NCBI RefSeq assembly: GCF_020166495.1
Contig: NZ_JAINZS010000001.1
Location: 62,001 to 126,000, forward strand
Origin: Robertkochia aurantiaca
GTDB lineage: Bacteria; Bacteroidota; Bacteroidia; Flavobacteriales; Flavobacteriaceae
Direction of reading: 5' to 3'
Length of the DNA: 64,000 bases
The position numbers were made by a program, and so were the translations under genes. Shown in pieces: positions 34,291-44,240 of the stretch; the stretch's first letter is position 1; each line of letters opens with the position of its first letter. Under the pieces are notes generated by a model. It was not told where the DNA came from, made no database searches, and worked only from the letters and a program-made list of their open reading frames with translations.

Positions 34291-36912
34291 TTACAGGTTT
34301 TCGTTCTCATTTTCAATAAGATCTTCCTGGTTTCTGAATACCAGCTGATCATCAAAAGCATCGAGCAGTATGATGCTGTCAGTATGGATATTACCGCTCA
34401 AAATTTCCTTCGACAATTGATTCAGCACTTCTTTCTGAATCACCCTTTTTACAGGTCTGGCTCCGTATTGCGGATCATAACCGGCTCGGGCCAGGTAATC
34501 GACAGCCTCTTCAGTTGCATCCAGGGTGATCTGTTGCTTGCTTACCATCTTTGAAACACCTTTCAGCTGTAGTTTTACGATCTTTCTGATATCTTCCCTG
34601 GTCAGCGGAGTGAACATAATGATATCGTCAATTCGGTTCAGAAACTCCGGTCTTACACTTTGTTTGAGCAGACCGAGCACCTCAACTTTAGCAGCTTCCA
34701 TGGCGCTGTCTGTATCTGTGGCATTTTCAAACTTTTCCTGTATGATATGGCTTCCCATATTACTGGTCATGATGATAATGGTATTCTTGAAATTTGCCAG
34801 TCTGCCTTTATTATCGGTAAGTCTTCCTTCGTCCAGTACCTGCAGTAATATATTGAAGGTGTCAGGGTGTGCTTTTTCTATCTCATCGAGGAGTACCACT
34901 GAATACGGTCGTCTTCTCACAGCCTCGGTGAGCTGCCCGCCTTCATCATAACCCACGTATCCGGGAGGGGCACCCACCAGGCGGCTAACGGCATGACGCT
35001 CCTGGTATTCACTCATATCGATCCTGGTCATGGCGCTTTCGTCATCGAACAGATATTCTGCCAGTGCTTTCGCTAATTCGGTCTTACCCACACCCGTAGT
35101 ACCGAGAAAAAGGAACGAGCCAATCGGTTTTTTACTGTCCTGCAAACCGGCACGACTTCTTCTGATAGCATCAGAAACCGATTGAATGGCCTCATTCTGG
35201 CCTACGACCCTTTGATGTAATTCATCTTCCAGGTTCAGTAATTTTTCCCTTTCGCTTTGCAGCATTTTTGTGACCGGTATTCCCGTCCATTTGGCTACTA
35301 CCTCGGCGATATCTTCGTTAGTTACCTCTTCCTTAATAAGGCTTTTTCCTGAGCTTTGCTGTTCAGAAAGTTCCTTTTGAAGTTTTTCCAGCTTCTCCTG
35401 TTCTTCCTTGATTTTTCCGTATCTCAACTCAGCAACCTTGCCGTATTCCCCTTCACGTTCGGCTTTTTCGGCCTCCAGTTTAAAGTTTTCGATAGATTCT
35501 TTTGCAGACTGTATCTTATCAACCACATCTTTCTCTGCCTGCCATTTGGCGAACAGATCATTTCTGTCTTCCTTGAGATTTGCCAACTCGACATTCAGGG
35601 ATTTAAGTTTCTCTTCGTCGTTCTCCTTTTTGATTGCCTCTATTTCGATCTCCAGTTGCATGATGCGTCGATCCAGAACATCGAGTTCCTCGGGTTTTGA
35701 ATTGATCTCCATGCGGAGTTTTGAAGCGGCCTCATCCATCAGGTCGATCGCCTTATCGGGCAGGAACCGGTTGGTGATGTAGCGCTGCGAAAGCTCTACA
35801 GCAGCGATGATGGCTTCATCTTTTATACGTACTTTATGGTGTGTTTCATATTTTTCTTTTATACCCCTGAGAATCGAGATGGCACTGTCGGTGTCGGGCT
35901 CATCGACCATCACTTTCTGAAAGCGCCTTTCAAGGGCCTTGTCTTTTTCGAAATACTTTTGGTATTCATCCAGCGTGGTGGCACCAATAGCTCTCAATTC
36001 CCCGCGGGCAAGGGCCGGCTTAAGAATGTTGGCGGCATCCATGGCGCCTTGTCCGCCTCCGGCTCCCACCAGGGTATGGATCTCGTCAATAAACAGAACG
36101 ATATTACCATCTGAAGAGGTTACTTCCTTGATAACTGCTTTCAGTCGTTCTTCAAATTCACCCTTGTATTTAGCACCGGCGATCAAGGCACCCATATCGA
36201 GCGAATAGATCTCTTTGTTTTTCAGGTTTTCGGGTACATCACCCTGAATGATGCGATGCGCCAGCCCTTCGGCAATGGCTGTTTTACCTACCCCTGGTTC
36301 ACCCACCAGCATGGGATTGTTCTTGGTTCTTCTTGAAAGGATCTGTAATACCCTTCTGATCTCTTCATCTCTTCCGATCACCGGATCCAGTTTACCGTCG
36401 TTGGCAAGCTGATTCAGGTTCTTGGCGTACTTGTTCAGTGAATTGTAGGTTTCTTCAGCACTGGCAGAAGTAACCCTGTCGCCTTTTCTGAGTTCCTGTA
36501 TGGCTGCGGTAAGCGACTTTTCGCTTACTCCCTGGTCTTTCAGAATTTGAGCGATCTTGCTTTTTGACTTGAAGATGGCCAAAATGAGATGTTCTACAGA
36601 TACGAATTCATCATTCATTTTTTTGGCCACATTAACAGCCTCATTGAGCGTATTACCCGCATCTCTGGAAAGCATCAGGTCAGCCCCTTCAACTTTTGCG
36701 AAACTGGTCAGGGTGCTGTCGAGTACCTGCTGAAGCAGGCTTACGTTGACGTTTAGCTTTTTCAGCAGAAAGGGGAGTACATTTTCGTCTACCTCGAACA
36801 ATGCCTTGAAGATATGTTCGTTCTCTATTTGCTGGTGACCGTACCCCTGAGCTATTTGCTGAGCTCGCTGAATGGCCTCCTGCGATTTAATGGTGAAATT
36901 ATTTAAATTCAT
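34291..36912 (-). CDS. clpB: ClpB disaggregase
   Basis: 873 residues, full length. The N domain (1-145) is followed by AAA1 with Walker A GEPGVGKT at residues 204-211 and Walker B FIDEIHTL, a long charged coiled-coil middle domain (about 400-530) that binds DnaK, and AAA2 with GTTGVGKT and [11 protein letters not shown]. The sequence [11 protein letters not shown] is a pore loop. It lacks the ClpP-binding loop, as expected of a disaggregase that threads aggregated protein for refolding. It is transcribed divergently from ytxJ, and two 21-base repeats lie between them. Confidence 0.97.
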   Translation of the reverse strand: MNLNNFTIKSQEAIQRAQQIAQGYGHQQIENEHIFKALFEVDENVLPFLLKKLNVNVSLLQQVLDSTLTSFAKVEGADLMLSRDAGNTLNEAVNVAKKMNDEFVSVEHLILAIFKSKSKIAQILKDQGVSEKSLTAAIQELRKGDRVTSASAEETYNSLNKYAKNLNQLANDGKLDPVIGRDEEIRRVLQILSRRTKNNPMLVGEPGVGKTAIAEGLAHRIIQGDVPENLKNKEIYSLDMGALIAGAKYKGEFEERLKAVIKEVTSSDGNIVLFIDEIHTLVGAGGGQGAMDAANILKPALARGELRAIGATTLDEYQKYFEKDKALERRFQKVMVDEPDTDSAISILRGIKEKYETHHKVRIKDEAIIAAVELSQRYITNRFLPDKAIDLMDEAASKLRMEINSKPEELDVLDRRIMQLEIEIEAIKKENDEEKLKSLNVELANLKEDRNDLFAKWQAEKDVVDKIQSAKESIENFKLEAEKAEREGEYGKVAELRYGKIKEEQEKLEKLQKELSEQQSSGKSLIKEEVTNEDIAEVVAKWTGIPVTKMLQSEREKLLNLEDELHQRVVGQNEAIQSVSDAIRRSRAGLQDSKKPIGSFLFLGTTGVGKTELAKALAEYLFDDESAMTRIDMSEYQERHAVSRLVGAPPGYVGYDEGGQLTEAVRRRPYSVVLLDEIEKAHPDTFNILLQVLDEGRLTDNKGRLANFKNTIIIMTSNMGSHIIQEKFENATDTDSAMEAAKVEVLGLLKQSVRPEFLNRIDDIIMFTPLTREDIRKIVKLQLKGVSKMVSKQQITLDATEEAVDYLARAGYDPQYGARPVKRVIQKEVLNQLSKEILSGNIHTDSIILLDAFDDQLVFRNQEDLIENENENL

Positions 36913-36980
36913 ATTTTTAAGCTCTAAATGGTTTTCTTATTTACATGAAGACGTAGTCAAATTATATTCCAATACATTCG

Positions 36981-37001
36981 ACAGGTCAAAATGTCTGCTA
37001 A
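36981..37001. repeat. 21-base direct repeat, copy 1 (clpB-ytxJ intergenic)
   Basis: ACAGG then TCAAAATGTCTGCTAA. It matches copy 2 at 19 of 21 positions in the same orientation. It lies about 70-90 bases before the clpB start codon, upstream of an approximate -7 sequence (TATAATTTG, minus strand, around 36957-36965). Confidence 0.75.
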
Positions 37002-37012
37002 ACCATTAATTT

Positions 37013-37033
37013 ACAGGACAAATTGTCTGCTAA
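37013..37033. repeat. 21-base direct repeat, copy 2 (clpB-ytxJ intergenic)
   Basis: ACAGG then ACAAATTGTCTGCTAA, beginning exactly 32 bases after copy 1 (about three DNA turns). Its core GACAAATTGTC is itself a perfect 5+5 dyad. It ends 21 bases before the ytxJ start codon. Confidence 0.75.
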
Positions 37034-37054
37034 TCTTAAAAAAAGGAACATCTG

Positions 37055-37432
37055 ATGGGAATATTCAGCTGGGGAAAGAAAGACTCGGAAGAATCAGGAA
37101 AGGGAAGCGTTAACTGGATACCTCTTACTGATAGATCGACCATAGAAAGCCTGAGGCAGCGCTCGTACGAAAAGCCCGTGGTTATTTTCAAGCATAGCAA
37201 ACGATGCGGTATCAGCACTATGATGTTGAGCCGCTTTGAACGGGAAGTCACCGATGGTGATAGCCATGACTTCTACTTTCTGGACCTGGTCGCCAATCGT
37301 GAGGTATCGAACCAGGTTGCGGCTGCCCTGGATGTCAGGCATGAAAGTCCGCAGCTCATAGAACTTTGGCAAGGAGTGGTGAGGTATCATGCCTCGCACG
37401 GTGATATATCAGCATCAGCCCTTAAGGACTGA
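37055..37432 (+). CDS. ytxJ: YtxJ-like monothiol thioredoxin-fold protein
   Basis: 125 residues, cytosolic. The DUF2847 signature is clear: WIPLTDRSTIESL near residue 21 and FKHSKRCGISTMMLSRF with a single Cys-51, where bacilliredoxin-like proteins usually have a motif of the form C-x-I-S. YtxJ proteins are grouped with the bacillithiol system and are thought to remove bacillithiol mixed disulfides; whether this organism makes bacillithiol cannot be seen here. It is divergent from clpB across a 142-base gap that holds two 21-base repeats, suggesting shared stress control. Confidence 0.9.
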   Translation: MGIFSWGKKDSEESGKGSVNWIPLTDRSTIESLRQRSYEKPVVIFKHSKRCGISTMMLSRFEREVTDGDSHDFYFLDLVANREVSNQVAAALDVRHESPQLIELWQGVVRYHASHGDISASALKD

Positions 37433-37440
37433 TGCTGTTT
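37411..37440 (+). terminator. weak terminator overlapping the ytxJ stop
   Basis: Stem AGCATCAG (37411-37418) and CTGATGCT (37429-37436) with a 10-base loop, followed only by GTTT. The stop codon lies within the stem. It separates ytxJ from the convergent lipoprotein gene. Confidence 0.5.
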
Positions 37441-37444
37441 CTGC

Positions 37445-38635
37445 TTAAAGCGTATTGAAACGTTGACGGGTAACTATGGCTTTGATTCTGGCTTTTATAT
37501 CCTCGCCGGCATCATAGACCATTTGCTCATCGGAAGGGAAGGTAACAGGGCCGAGTTCCAGGAGCCTCCGGTCATCAAGACTCAAGGCACGAAGGTCTCC
37601 GTCTTCGGTGGCATAGATATGTTCGAAAATGAATTCGCTGCTCAGAGGGTATGACCCTAATTTTTGCTGGGTGTTCAGGTCGAGATAGGTGATAGCGCCT
37701 TGTACCTGAACCGCCTTGAATTGTCTGACCTCTCTGAAAACACAGGTAACATCGGTGAATTTATCTACCTTTATGTCATTGCCCAAACTGTCTTTTTTGA
37801 CATTCCCGTTGCGGTCGTATTCGTAACGCCAGCCGTCTTTTACAGTTTTTTCCCTGATGATTTGTGTCTCCTTTACCTGTTCCGGACTCACTAAAATTTG
37901 AGTGAAGGCGATTTCCATTTCATAATCATAGGGATGCCCTTGCTGAGGCTCAGTGTGATAAATGGTCCATAACTCGTTTAGGCCGTAGGTGTTGAAATTG
38001 AGCAATTCCTGCTCGAGTCGCTTTGGAAGGATTGTTTCAGAATCGTTGTACAGGTTTACCATCACATAGTCGACTCCTTTTTGATGTGCGATATCCATCT
38101 GTAGGGGAACATCGCGGAAGGCAGGATTGATCGCATTGATGTAATCAAGGTCTTCATAGGCTGAGCGAAAATCACGCTTGGTGCGGGCGCTGCTCATTTT
38201 CTCCAGGGCCACTTCGTACAAATGATCAGAAAGATCATTTTTAAAACTGATGATCTCGGCAGAATAGTCCCTGAACCTGAAACGGGCATCCCGGTTTTCA
38301 TCACGAATATATAAGGGGGTAAGCGGTTTGATCTGCCTTTGTCGTTCCTGCAGCCTGCTGTAGGTTTCGTATATCTCGGTTAGGTTGGCGGGATTGTTAT
38401 CCTTTACCAAAAACTCTATACGTGAAAGATCTCTCTTTTCAGCCTTGGCATAGGCCTCTTCGAGGATCAGAATATATTCCTGGTTGCCTCTTTTGTCTTT
38501 ATCCTTTCTGAGTTTCTCAATGGCATTGTTGATAGCCTGGTCGTAATTTCCTGAATTAAGGGCTACCTGAGTACGCTTTACGCCGCTGCAACCTATAAGT
38601 AATATGGTGAGCAGACCCAATAGCAGGTTTTTCAT
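37445..38635 (-). CDS. lipoprotein with an N-terminal TPR-like region, unknown function
   Basis: 396 residues. The lipoprotein signal ends LLIGCSG (Cys-16). About residues 20-185 are helical, with repeated NYDQAINNAIEKL and RDFRSAYEDLDYINAINPAF units that resemble tetratricopeptide repeats. The C-terminal half is beta-rich and has the feature IIREKTVKDGWRYEYDRNGNV, which appears in a Bacteroidota lipoprotein family without known role. Probably an envelope scaffold. It converges on ytxJ; a terminator for fahA lies just upstream. Confidence 0.8.
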   Translation of the reverse strand: MKNLLLGLLTILLIGCSGVKRTQVALNSGNYDQAINNAIEKLRKDKDKRGNQEYILILEEAYAKAEKRDLSRIEFLVKDNNPANLTEIYETYSRLQERQRQIKPLTPLYIRDENRDARFRFRDYSAEIISFKNDLSDHLYEVALEKMSSARTKRDFRSAYEDLDYINAINPAFRDVPLQMDIAHQKGVDYVMVNLYNDSETILPKRLEQELLNFNTYGLNELWTIYHTEPQQGHPYDYEMEIAFTQILVSPEQVKETQIIREKTVKDGWRYEYDRNGNVKKDSLGNDIKVDKFTDVTCVFREVRQFKAVQVQGAITYLDLNTQQKLGSYPLSSEFIFEHIYATEDGDLRALSLDDRRLLELGPVTFPSDEQMVYDAGEDIKARIKAIVTRQRFNTL

Positions 38636-38661
38636 AGTAGTAAGAGATTGGTTTGCTGGAC

Positions 38662-38669
38662 CAAAAATA
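38662..38669 (-). promoter_or_regulatory. putative -7 element of the TPR lipoprotein gene
   Basis: Minus strand TATTTTTG, a perfect TAnnTTTG, 26 bases before the start codon and directly beyond the fahA terminator U tract. No -33 TTG is visible. Confidence 0.45.
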
Positions 38670-38671
38670 AA

Positions 38672-38700
38672 TAAAAACCCCGATAGGAGACTACCGGGGT
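38672..38700 (-). terminator. terminator of fahA
   Basis: ACCCCG (38677-38682) pairs with CGGGGT (38695-38700), extended by TAG/CTA after one mismatch, with a GAGA loop. The A run at 38672-38676 forms the U tract on the minus strand, 24 bases past the fahA stop. Confidence 0.82.
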
Positions 38701-38724
38701 GCTATTATTGTCGATTAACGGAAG

Positions 38725-40017
38725 TTATTTTCGCTTTTTCGGACTGAACGGAGGCATCAGGGTGGTTCGAACCTCCCCAAAACCTATTCGTTGTTTCCCG
38801 TTATCGCAGTAACCTCTCATGATGACGGTGTCACCATCGTTTATAAACTTTCGCTCGGTACCATCGTTGAGTTTGATGGGTTTTTCACCTCTCCAGGTAA
38901 GCTCCAGCATGGATCCGTATGAGTCAGGAGTAGGGCCAGAAATAGTTCCGCTTCCCATCATATCTCCCGAATTGACCTTACAACCGTTGACCGTATGGTG
39001 GGCCAGCTGTTGTGACATATTCCAGTACATATATTTGAAATTGCTTTTAGCTATGGTCTGTGGCTCACTTTCCGGGGCTTTCAAATCTACCTCCAGTTTT
39101 ATGTCAAAACTTTTCTTTCCGGTATATCTCAGGTAGGGAAGAGGTTCTGGGTCCTGTTCGGGCGATTTCGTTCTGTAAGGCTCCAGGGCATCAAGGGTTA
39201 CGATCCATGGCGAGATGGAAGATGCAAAGTTTTTTGCCAGGAAAGGGCCCAAAGGCACATATTCCCATTTCTGAATATCCCGGGCGCTCCAGTCATTGAA
39301 GAGCACCAGTCCGAAAATATAATCTTCTGCCTCATCCACGGGTATAGGTTCCCCTAATTGATTGGCATCAGTGGTTATGAAAGCCATTTCCAGTTCGAAA
39401 TCGACCAGTTTAGACGGACCGAAAACCGGCTCGTCCTGACCCGCGGGAAGCGTTTGTCCCACCGGCCTGTGAATAGGGATTCCGCTGGGTATGATAGTGG
39501 AACTTCTGCCGTGGTATCCAACAGGAATATGAAGCCAGTTTGGTAACAGGGCGTTGTTCGGGTCTCTGAACATGCTGCCAACATTGGTGGCGTGCTCCTT
39601 GCTGCTGTAAAAATCAGTGTAGTCACCGATCTGTACAGGTAGCTGCATTTCGATCTCATCAAGATCAAACAACACTATAGAACGGTGTTCCTCGTGATCT
39701 CTCAGTTTAGCATTGTCGGCATCAAAGATCTCAGCGATACGGTTTCTTACCAGTCGCCAGGTCTTTTTTCCGTCTGAAATAAAGTCGTTCAGAGTATCCT
39801 GTAAAAAAATATCGTCTGTAAGAGGGATCCCTTCAAAATATCCGAGTTGGTGTAAAGCTCCAAGGTCGATCGCCTTGTCACCTATACGCGTACCGATGGT
39901 GATTACATCGTCGCGCGTTAGAAAAACCCCGAATGGTATATTTTGTATCGGAAAATCGGAATCTGCCGGGGTGTCGATCCATGATTTTCTTGAAGGGTCA
40001 TTTGCGTATTGTGGCAT
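38725..40017 (-). CDS. fahA: fumarylacetoacetase
   Basis: 430 residues, the usual length. An SH3-like N-terminal domain (1-120, with IPFGVF) is followed by the FAH domain. Metal ligands are visible as Asp in GDYTDFYSS, two Glu in VDFELEMAF and Asp in LFNDWSARDIQKWEYVPLG; the catalytic His lies in IPVGYHGRSSTI. It hydrolyses fumarylacetoacetate to fumarate and acetoacetate, the last step of tyrosine catabolism. The other pathway genes (hppD, hmgA) are not in this window. Monocistronic. Confidence 0.96.
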   Translation of the reverse strand: MPQYANDPSRKSWIDTPADSDFPIQNIPFGVFLTRDDVITIGTRIGDKAIDLGALHQLGYFEGIPLTDDIFLQDTLNDFISDGKKTWRLVRNRIAEIFDADNAKLRDHEEHRSIVLFDLDEIEMQLPVQIGDYTDFYSSKEHATNVGSMFRDPNNALLPNWLHIPVGYHGRSSTIIPSGIPIHRPVGQTLPAGQDEPVFGPSKLVDFELEMAFITTDANQLGEPIPVDEAEDYIFGLVLFNDWSARDIQKWEYVPLGPFLAKNFASSISPWIVTLDALEPYRTKSPEQDPEPLPYLRYTGKKSFDIKLEVDLKAPESEPQTIAKSNFKYMYWNMSQQLAHHTVNGCKVNSGDMMGSGTISGPTPDSYGSMLELTWRGEKPIKLNDGTERKFINDGDTVIMRGYCDNGKQRIGFGEVRTTLMPPFSPKKRK

Positions 40018-40097
40018 AATAGAATTATGTTGATAGAAGGTTGATATTATTAAGATTTAAAGGTATTAATTTCTGTTAATTTACCGAATGTATTTGC

Positions 40098-40105
40098 TAT
40101 TTTTG
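40098..40105 (+). promoter_or_regulatory. putative -7 element of glyA
   Basis: TATTTTTG is a perfect TAnnTTTG, 26 bases before the glyA start codon. No perfect TTG occurs at -33. Confidence 0.55.
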
Positions 40106-40131
40106 GGCATTCTTTAACGAAAAAAATCGAA

Positions 40132-41406
40132 ATGAATAGAGACGAGCAAATATTCGATCTTATCGAGGCTGAAAAAGAGAGACAGCTTAACGGACTGGAG
40201 CTTATCGCTTCTGAGAATTTTGTAAGTAACCAGGTTATGGAAGCTGCAGGCTCCGTATTGACCAATAAATATGCTGAAGGGTATCCCGGGAAGCGCTATT
40301 ATGGTGGTTGTGAGGTTGTCGATGAAGTAGAGACTATCGCCATCGAACGTGCCTGTGAACTTTTCGGTGCAGAATGGGCCAATGTGCAGCCTCATAGCGG
40401 GTCGCAGGCGAATACCGCTGTCTTTGCTGCCTGTCTGAAGCCCGGAGATAAAATATTAGGCTTTGATCTTTCTCACGGTGGACACCTTACGCACGGTTCT
40501 CCTGTGAATTTCTCAGGAAAACTCTACAGTCCTGTTTTCTACGGGGTTGAGAAGGAAACTGGTTTGCTGAATTATGACAAGATCGCAGAGATCGCCGAAA
40601 AAGAAAAACCCCAGCTGATCATTGCCGGTGCCTCGGCTTATTCAAGGGATATCGATTTTGCGAGATTCAGGGAGATAGCAGACAAAGTAGGGGCACTGCT
40701 CATGGCAGATATTTCTCACCCTTCCGGTCTTATTGCCAAAGGGGTGCTGAATGATCCTCTACCGCATTGTCATGTGGTAACCACCACTACACATAAGACC
40801 CTCAGAGGTCCGCGTGGAGGGTTAATCATGATGGGGAAGGACTTCGAAAATCCATTCGGACTGAAACTTAAGAACGGAAATCTTAAAATGATGTCAAGCC
40901 TTTTTGACAGTGCGGTTTTCCCGGGTAACCAGGGTGGTCCTCTCGAACATATCATAGCAGCAAAGGCCATCGCCTTTGGGGAAGCTCTTACAGATGAATT
41001 CCTCCACTATATTGTCCAGGTTAAGAAGAATGCTGCGGCCATGGCTAAAGCTTTTGTTGAAAAAGGCTATGATATTATTTCCGGAGGTACAGATAACCAC
41101 ATGATGCTCATCGATCTCAGAAATAAGAATATCACCGGTAAACTGGCTGAAGAGGTACTTGGTAAGGCACACATCACCGTGAACAAGAATATGGTTCCTT
41201 TTGATGATAAAAGTCCGTTTGTAACCAGCGGGATCAGGATTGGTACAGCTGCTATTACCACCAGGGGAATGAAAGAAGATGATATGGAAGCAGTGGTCAA
41301 CATCATCGATGACGTATTGATGAATCATGAAAATGAAAGTAAACTCGACGCAGCAGCAAATCACGTATACAGGCTGATGCAGGATCGTCCGCTTTTCAAG
41401 GGATGA
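40132..41406 (+). CDS. glyA: serine hydroxymethyltransferase
   Basis: 424 residues. Pyridoxal phosphate is bound through Lys-222 in [14 protein letters not shown]. Other family blocks are [13 protein letters not shown], the [12 protein letters not shown] substrate loop and [15 protein letters not shown]. It converts serine and tetrahydrofolate to glycine and methylene-tetrahydrofolate and supplies one-carbon units. It has its own promoter element and terminator. Confidence 0.97.
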   Translation: MNRDEQIFDLIEAEKERQLNGLELIASENFVSNQVMEAAGSVLTNKYAEGYPGKRYYGGCEVVDEVETIAIERACELFGAEWANVQPHSGSQANTAVFAACLKPGDKILGFDLSHGGHLTHGSPVNFSGKLYSPVFYGVEKETGLLNYDKIAEIAEKEKPQLIIAGASAYSRDIDFARFREIADKVGALLMADISHPSGLIAKGVLNDPLPHCHVVTTTTHKTLRGPRGGLIMMGKDFENPFGLKLKNGNLKMMSSLFDSAVFPGNQGGPLEHIIAAKAIAFGEALTDEFLHYIVQVKKNAAAMAKAFVEKGYDIISGGTDNHMMLIDLRNKNITGKLAEEVLGKAHITVNKNMVPFDDKSPFVTSGIRIGTAAITTRGMKEDDMEAVVNIIDDVLMNHENESKLDAAANHVYRLMQDRPLFKG

Positions 41407-41431
41407 TCTCGTTTTCATTATCTTAAACAAG

Positions 41432-41464
41432 ATGCCCTGTAATTGGATACAGGGCATTTTTTAT
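41432..41464 (+). terminator. terminator of glyA
   Basis: Stem ATGCCCTGT (41432-41440) and ACAGGGCAT (41449-41457), 8-base loop, followed by a T run. It ends 12 bases before the start codon of the next gene. Confidence 0.88.
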
Positions 41465-41476
41465 TTAGTCAAGCGT

Positions 41477-42709
41477 ATGAAAAAACTTCTGATCATTGGT
41501 CATCGTTGGCCCGACCCGACCGCCTCTGCAGCCGGTAGCCGGATGCTGCAATTAATTAAGGCCTTGCAGCAGGGAGGGTACGAGATTACTTTTTCGACCA
41601 CTGAAACAGACAGTCCTTTCAGGGAAAAACTCCTGAACGTGGGGGTGAAGAGTCAGACCATTTCGGTCAATGATGATGGTTTTGACGTCTGGGTTCGATC
41701 ATTGAATCCGGATGTTGTGGTCTTTGACAGGTTTATGATGGAAGAGCAGTTTGGCTGGCGGGTGGCTGAACAAATTCCCGAAGCTATGAGAATACTGGAT
41801 ACGGAAGACCTCCATTTTCTAAGGGATCTCAGACGCAGGGAAGTGATGAATCTTCATCCGTACTCTCTGAAACCATTATCTGAATTAGCCAAAAGAGAAC
41901 TCGCCAGTATTCTGCGGTGCGACCTGAGTCTGATCATTTCAGAAAAGGAAATGGAACTTTTGACCACCGAATTGAACATAGACGGGAAACATTTGCATTA
42001 TATACCCATAGTTTTCGATAAGGCGAGGTCTCCCGGTAATATACCCGGATTTTCAGCCAGGTCAGATTTTATGTTTATAGGGAATTTTAAACATGCCCCG
42101 AATGTGGATGCCCTCCAACAATTGAAGACCATATGGCCGAAGATCAGGAAGCAACTACCAAAAGCCTCCCTGAATGTTTACGGAGCCTATGCGGGAGATA
42201 AGATCATGTCTTTGAATGACAATGCCGGAGGATTAAAGATCAGGGGCTACATTCCTGAAGCCTCTGAGGCCTTCCTTTCCCATAGGGTGTTACTGGCTCC
42301 CCTGCGATTTGGAGCGGGACTTAAGGGGAAATTGCTGGAATCGATGTATTTCGGTATACCTTCGGTCACCACCTCAGTAGGCTCAGAGGGAATTGCAGCT
42401 GCAAATGACTGGAGTGGTTTCACCCTCACTCCCGGAGATCATAATTTGTTTGTTGAGAAAGCCGTTAAGCTGTATTCAGAACCGGAAGACTGGAAACGGG
42501 CAGCAATAAAAGGGGAAGAGATCTTAGAGGGTCGTTTTCTGGAATCAGGACATCTAAACAGATTTTTAGGCCGACTGGAGGAGCGCCGAGAGACACTGGA
42601 GGCATACAGATCTTCTGATATTATAGGCAGTATTCTGAATACCAATCACCAACTGGCATACAGGTATCTTTCAAAATATATTACCCTCAAGAACCTTCAA
42701 AAAAATTAA
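41477..42709 (+). CDS. GT4-like glycosyltransferase
   Basis: 410 residues from the ATG at 41477; the open frame extends upstream only through the glyA terminator. The N-terminal half opens MKKLLIIGHRWPDPTASAAGSR, a Rossmann start with the glycine-rich acceptor loop of GT-B enzymes. The C-terminal donor domain shows PLRFGAGLKGKLLESMYFGIPSVTT, the usual GT4 nucleotide-sugar site. No transmembrane segment. Sugar donor and acceptor unknown. The last 4 bases overlap the convergent beta-helix gene. Confidence 0.85.
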   Translation: MKKLLIIGHRWPDPTASAAGSRMLQLIKALQQGGYEITFSTTETDSPFREKLLNVGVKSQTISVNDDGFDVWVRSLNPDVVVFDRFMMEEQFGWRVAEQIPEAMRILDTEDLHFLRDLRRREVMNLHPYSLKPLSELAKRELASILRCDLSLIISEKEMELLTTELNIDGKHLHYIPIVFDKARSPGNIPGFSARSDFMFIGNFKHAPNVDALQQLKTIWPKIRKQLPKASLNVYGAYAGDKIMSLNDNAGGLKIRGYIPEASEAFLSHRVLLAPLRFGAGLKGKLLESMYFGIPSVTTSVGSEGIAAANDWSGFTLTPGDHNLFVEKAVKLYSEPEDWKRAAIKGEEILEGRFLESGHLNRFLGRLEERRETLEAYRSSDIIGSILNTNHQLAYRYLSKYITLKNLQKN

Positions 42710-44235
42710 TTCTCAGAAATCTCGTATGCTCCCATTTCAGGTTCAGTTACCCGGTTAACTCCTCTGATATCGAGAGGAACCTGAAGAGAGATTTGTGCAT
42801 CTGCAGTTCCCCGTGCCGGAGATTCAGCCTGTAAACTGAACTGCGCCTTCTGCGGATCGGTAAAAAGAGGGTCTGCGTTAAAAAGGCAATTCAGGTAAAA
42901 ATCGGTGTTTGTGGTATCGTAATAAGGCAGGCTGTTTAAGTCTTCATCAGAGCTTTCAAAGCGTAATAGGGAATTTTGAAACAGCAGTTCGGAGGTATCA
43001 ATATCAGTAAACTCTAATTGGTATTCCACTGCATTTCTTCCGTAAATGATACTGTTGGCAACAAACAGACTGAGTTGACTGCTGTTGCCCATCAGGTCAT
43101 TGTCTGACACATAAAGAGCGGGAGTGCTTCTGAAAGAACGGTCCCAGTAATTGGCGAGCGTATTATGCAGCAGGGTGTAGTCACCTCCCCGGTCGATGTA
43201 CATGGCGTATAAACCGGCATTGCCCACCACCAGATTTTGAGCAGTGAGATGTGCTCCCCTGGCAAGCAACCCGATACTGCTGCTGTTCAGGATTCGGGTG
43301 TTCTTTATGGTGCTTACAGACTGGCTTCCGGGTTCCTCTATGATGAGGCCGACGGTGGCATTTTTAATGGTAAGATTTTCGATTTGATGAGACCCGCTCC
43401 CGCCTCGCAGCCAGATAGTACCCCATTGCCCTGGAATGTCTGAGAATTCCGGCTCGGGGCGGTCTCCTTCGAATATGACCTCATTTTCGAGCAGTTCCGG
43501 ATCGTTGCTCAGGCTACCGGAGACCAGCAGGGTGCCGCCGGGTTGTATAAGTATGCCGGATTCCCTGTGAAAATACAGCCTGCTGCCGGCCAAAATTCTA
43601 AGGGTGTCTTCCGGTTTTACCGTTGCATAGCCATAAATAACATAAGGTTTTTCATCGTTCATTATCAATTCATCAGAATCCAGTTCGAAACCCTCTATGC
43701 GCAACTCTTCTCCTGATTCATCCATGCCGAGAACAACACTTTCTTTGATGCCGTTACTGCGTTCTGGAAACAATAAATGTGCGTCTCTGACCAGGGTGAT
43801 CAATTGCACGAACTGGTCATTCTCCGTACCGTAAAAGCGCACACGGTCTTCGTAAAGAAACTCTCCGCTGTTCTGACTGGTTGATTCTGCAGTGACCTCT
43901 ACAAAGACAAAAATGCTGTCATTTGCTTCGATGATAATATCACTGACAGTGGGTCCTGTTTTTCCATTAACGTTGATTCTGAATCGTGAATTTTCCTGCT
44001 TTTCTAAAGAGACTGAAGGTATATTGATCGCTTCATTCTGCCGATTATAGACCTTAAAGCTATAGGTGGAAGAGCTGATATCTGAGAATATCGTATCGAG
44101 AAACAAGGTGTCTGCAGAAAAATGAAGCTGTCCGCTATTATCTGAATATTCAAAGTCATTCCGGCAGGAGAACATCACCATTGTCAACAGCAGGGTCAGT
44201 AATCCGGCAGTACGGAATGTGTATGTGTATAGCAA
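42706..44235 (-). CDS. lipoprotein with a parallel beta-helix domain, unknown function
   Basis: 509 residues. The signal ends VMFSCRND (Cys at about residue 24). The N-terminal 160 residues look like an Ig-like domain (STYSFKVYNRQNEAINI, then EANDSIFVFVEVTAES). About residues 200-480 show the repeating ENLTIKNATVGL, TIKNTRILNSSSIGLLARG and NLVVGNAGLYAMY rungs of a right-handed parallel beta-helix, as in pectate-lyase-like or carbohydrate-binding proteins, but no catalytic set is recognised. It is last in a three-gene run with the thioesterase and the QC-like enzyme. Confidence 0.8.
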   Translation of the reverse strand: MLYTYTFRTAGLLTLLLTMVMFSCRNDFEYSDNSGQLHFSADTLFLDTIFSDISSSTYSFKVYNRQNEAINIPSVSLEKQENSRFRINVNGKTGPTVSDIIIEANDSIFVFVEVTAESTSQNSGEFLYEDRVRFYGTENDQFVQLITLVRDAHLLFPERSNGIKESVVLGMDESGEELRIEGFELDSDELIMNDEKPYVIYGYATVKPEDTLRILAGSRLYFHRESGILIQPGGTLLVSGSLSNDPELLENEVIFEGDRPEPEFSDIPGQWGTIWLRGGSGSHQIENLTIKNATVGLIIEEPGSQSVSTIKNTRILNSSSIGLLARGAHLTAQNLVVGNAGLYAMYIDRGGDYTLLHNTLANYWDRSFRSTPALYVSDNDLMGNSSQLSLFVANSIIYGRNAVEYQLEFTDIDTSELLFQNSLLRFESSDEDLNSLPYYDTTNTDFYLNCLFNADPLFTDPQKAQFSLQAESPARGTADAQISLQVPLDIRGVNRVTEPEMGAYEISEN

Positions 44236-44240
44236 GGTTT

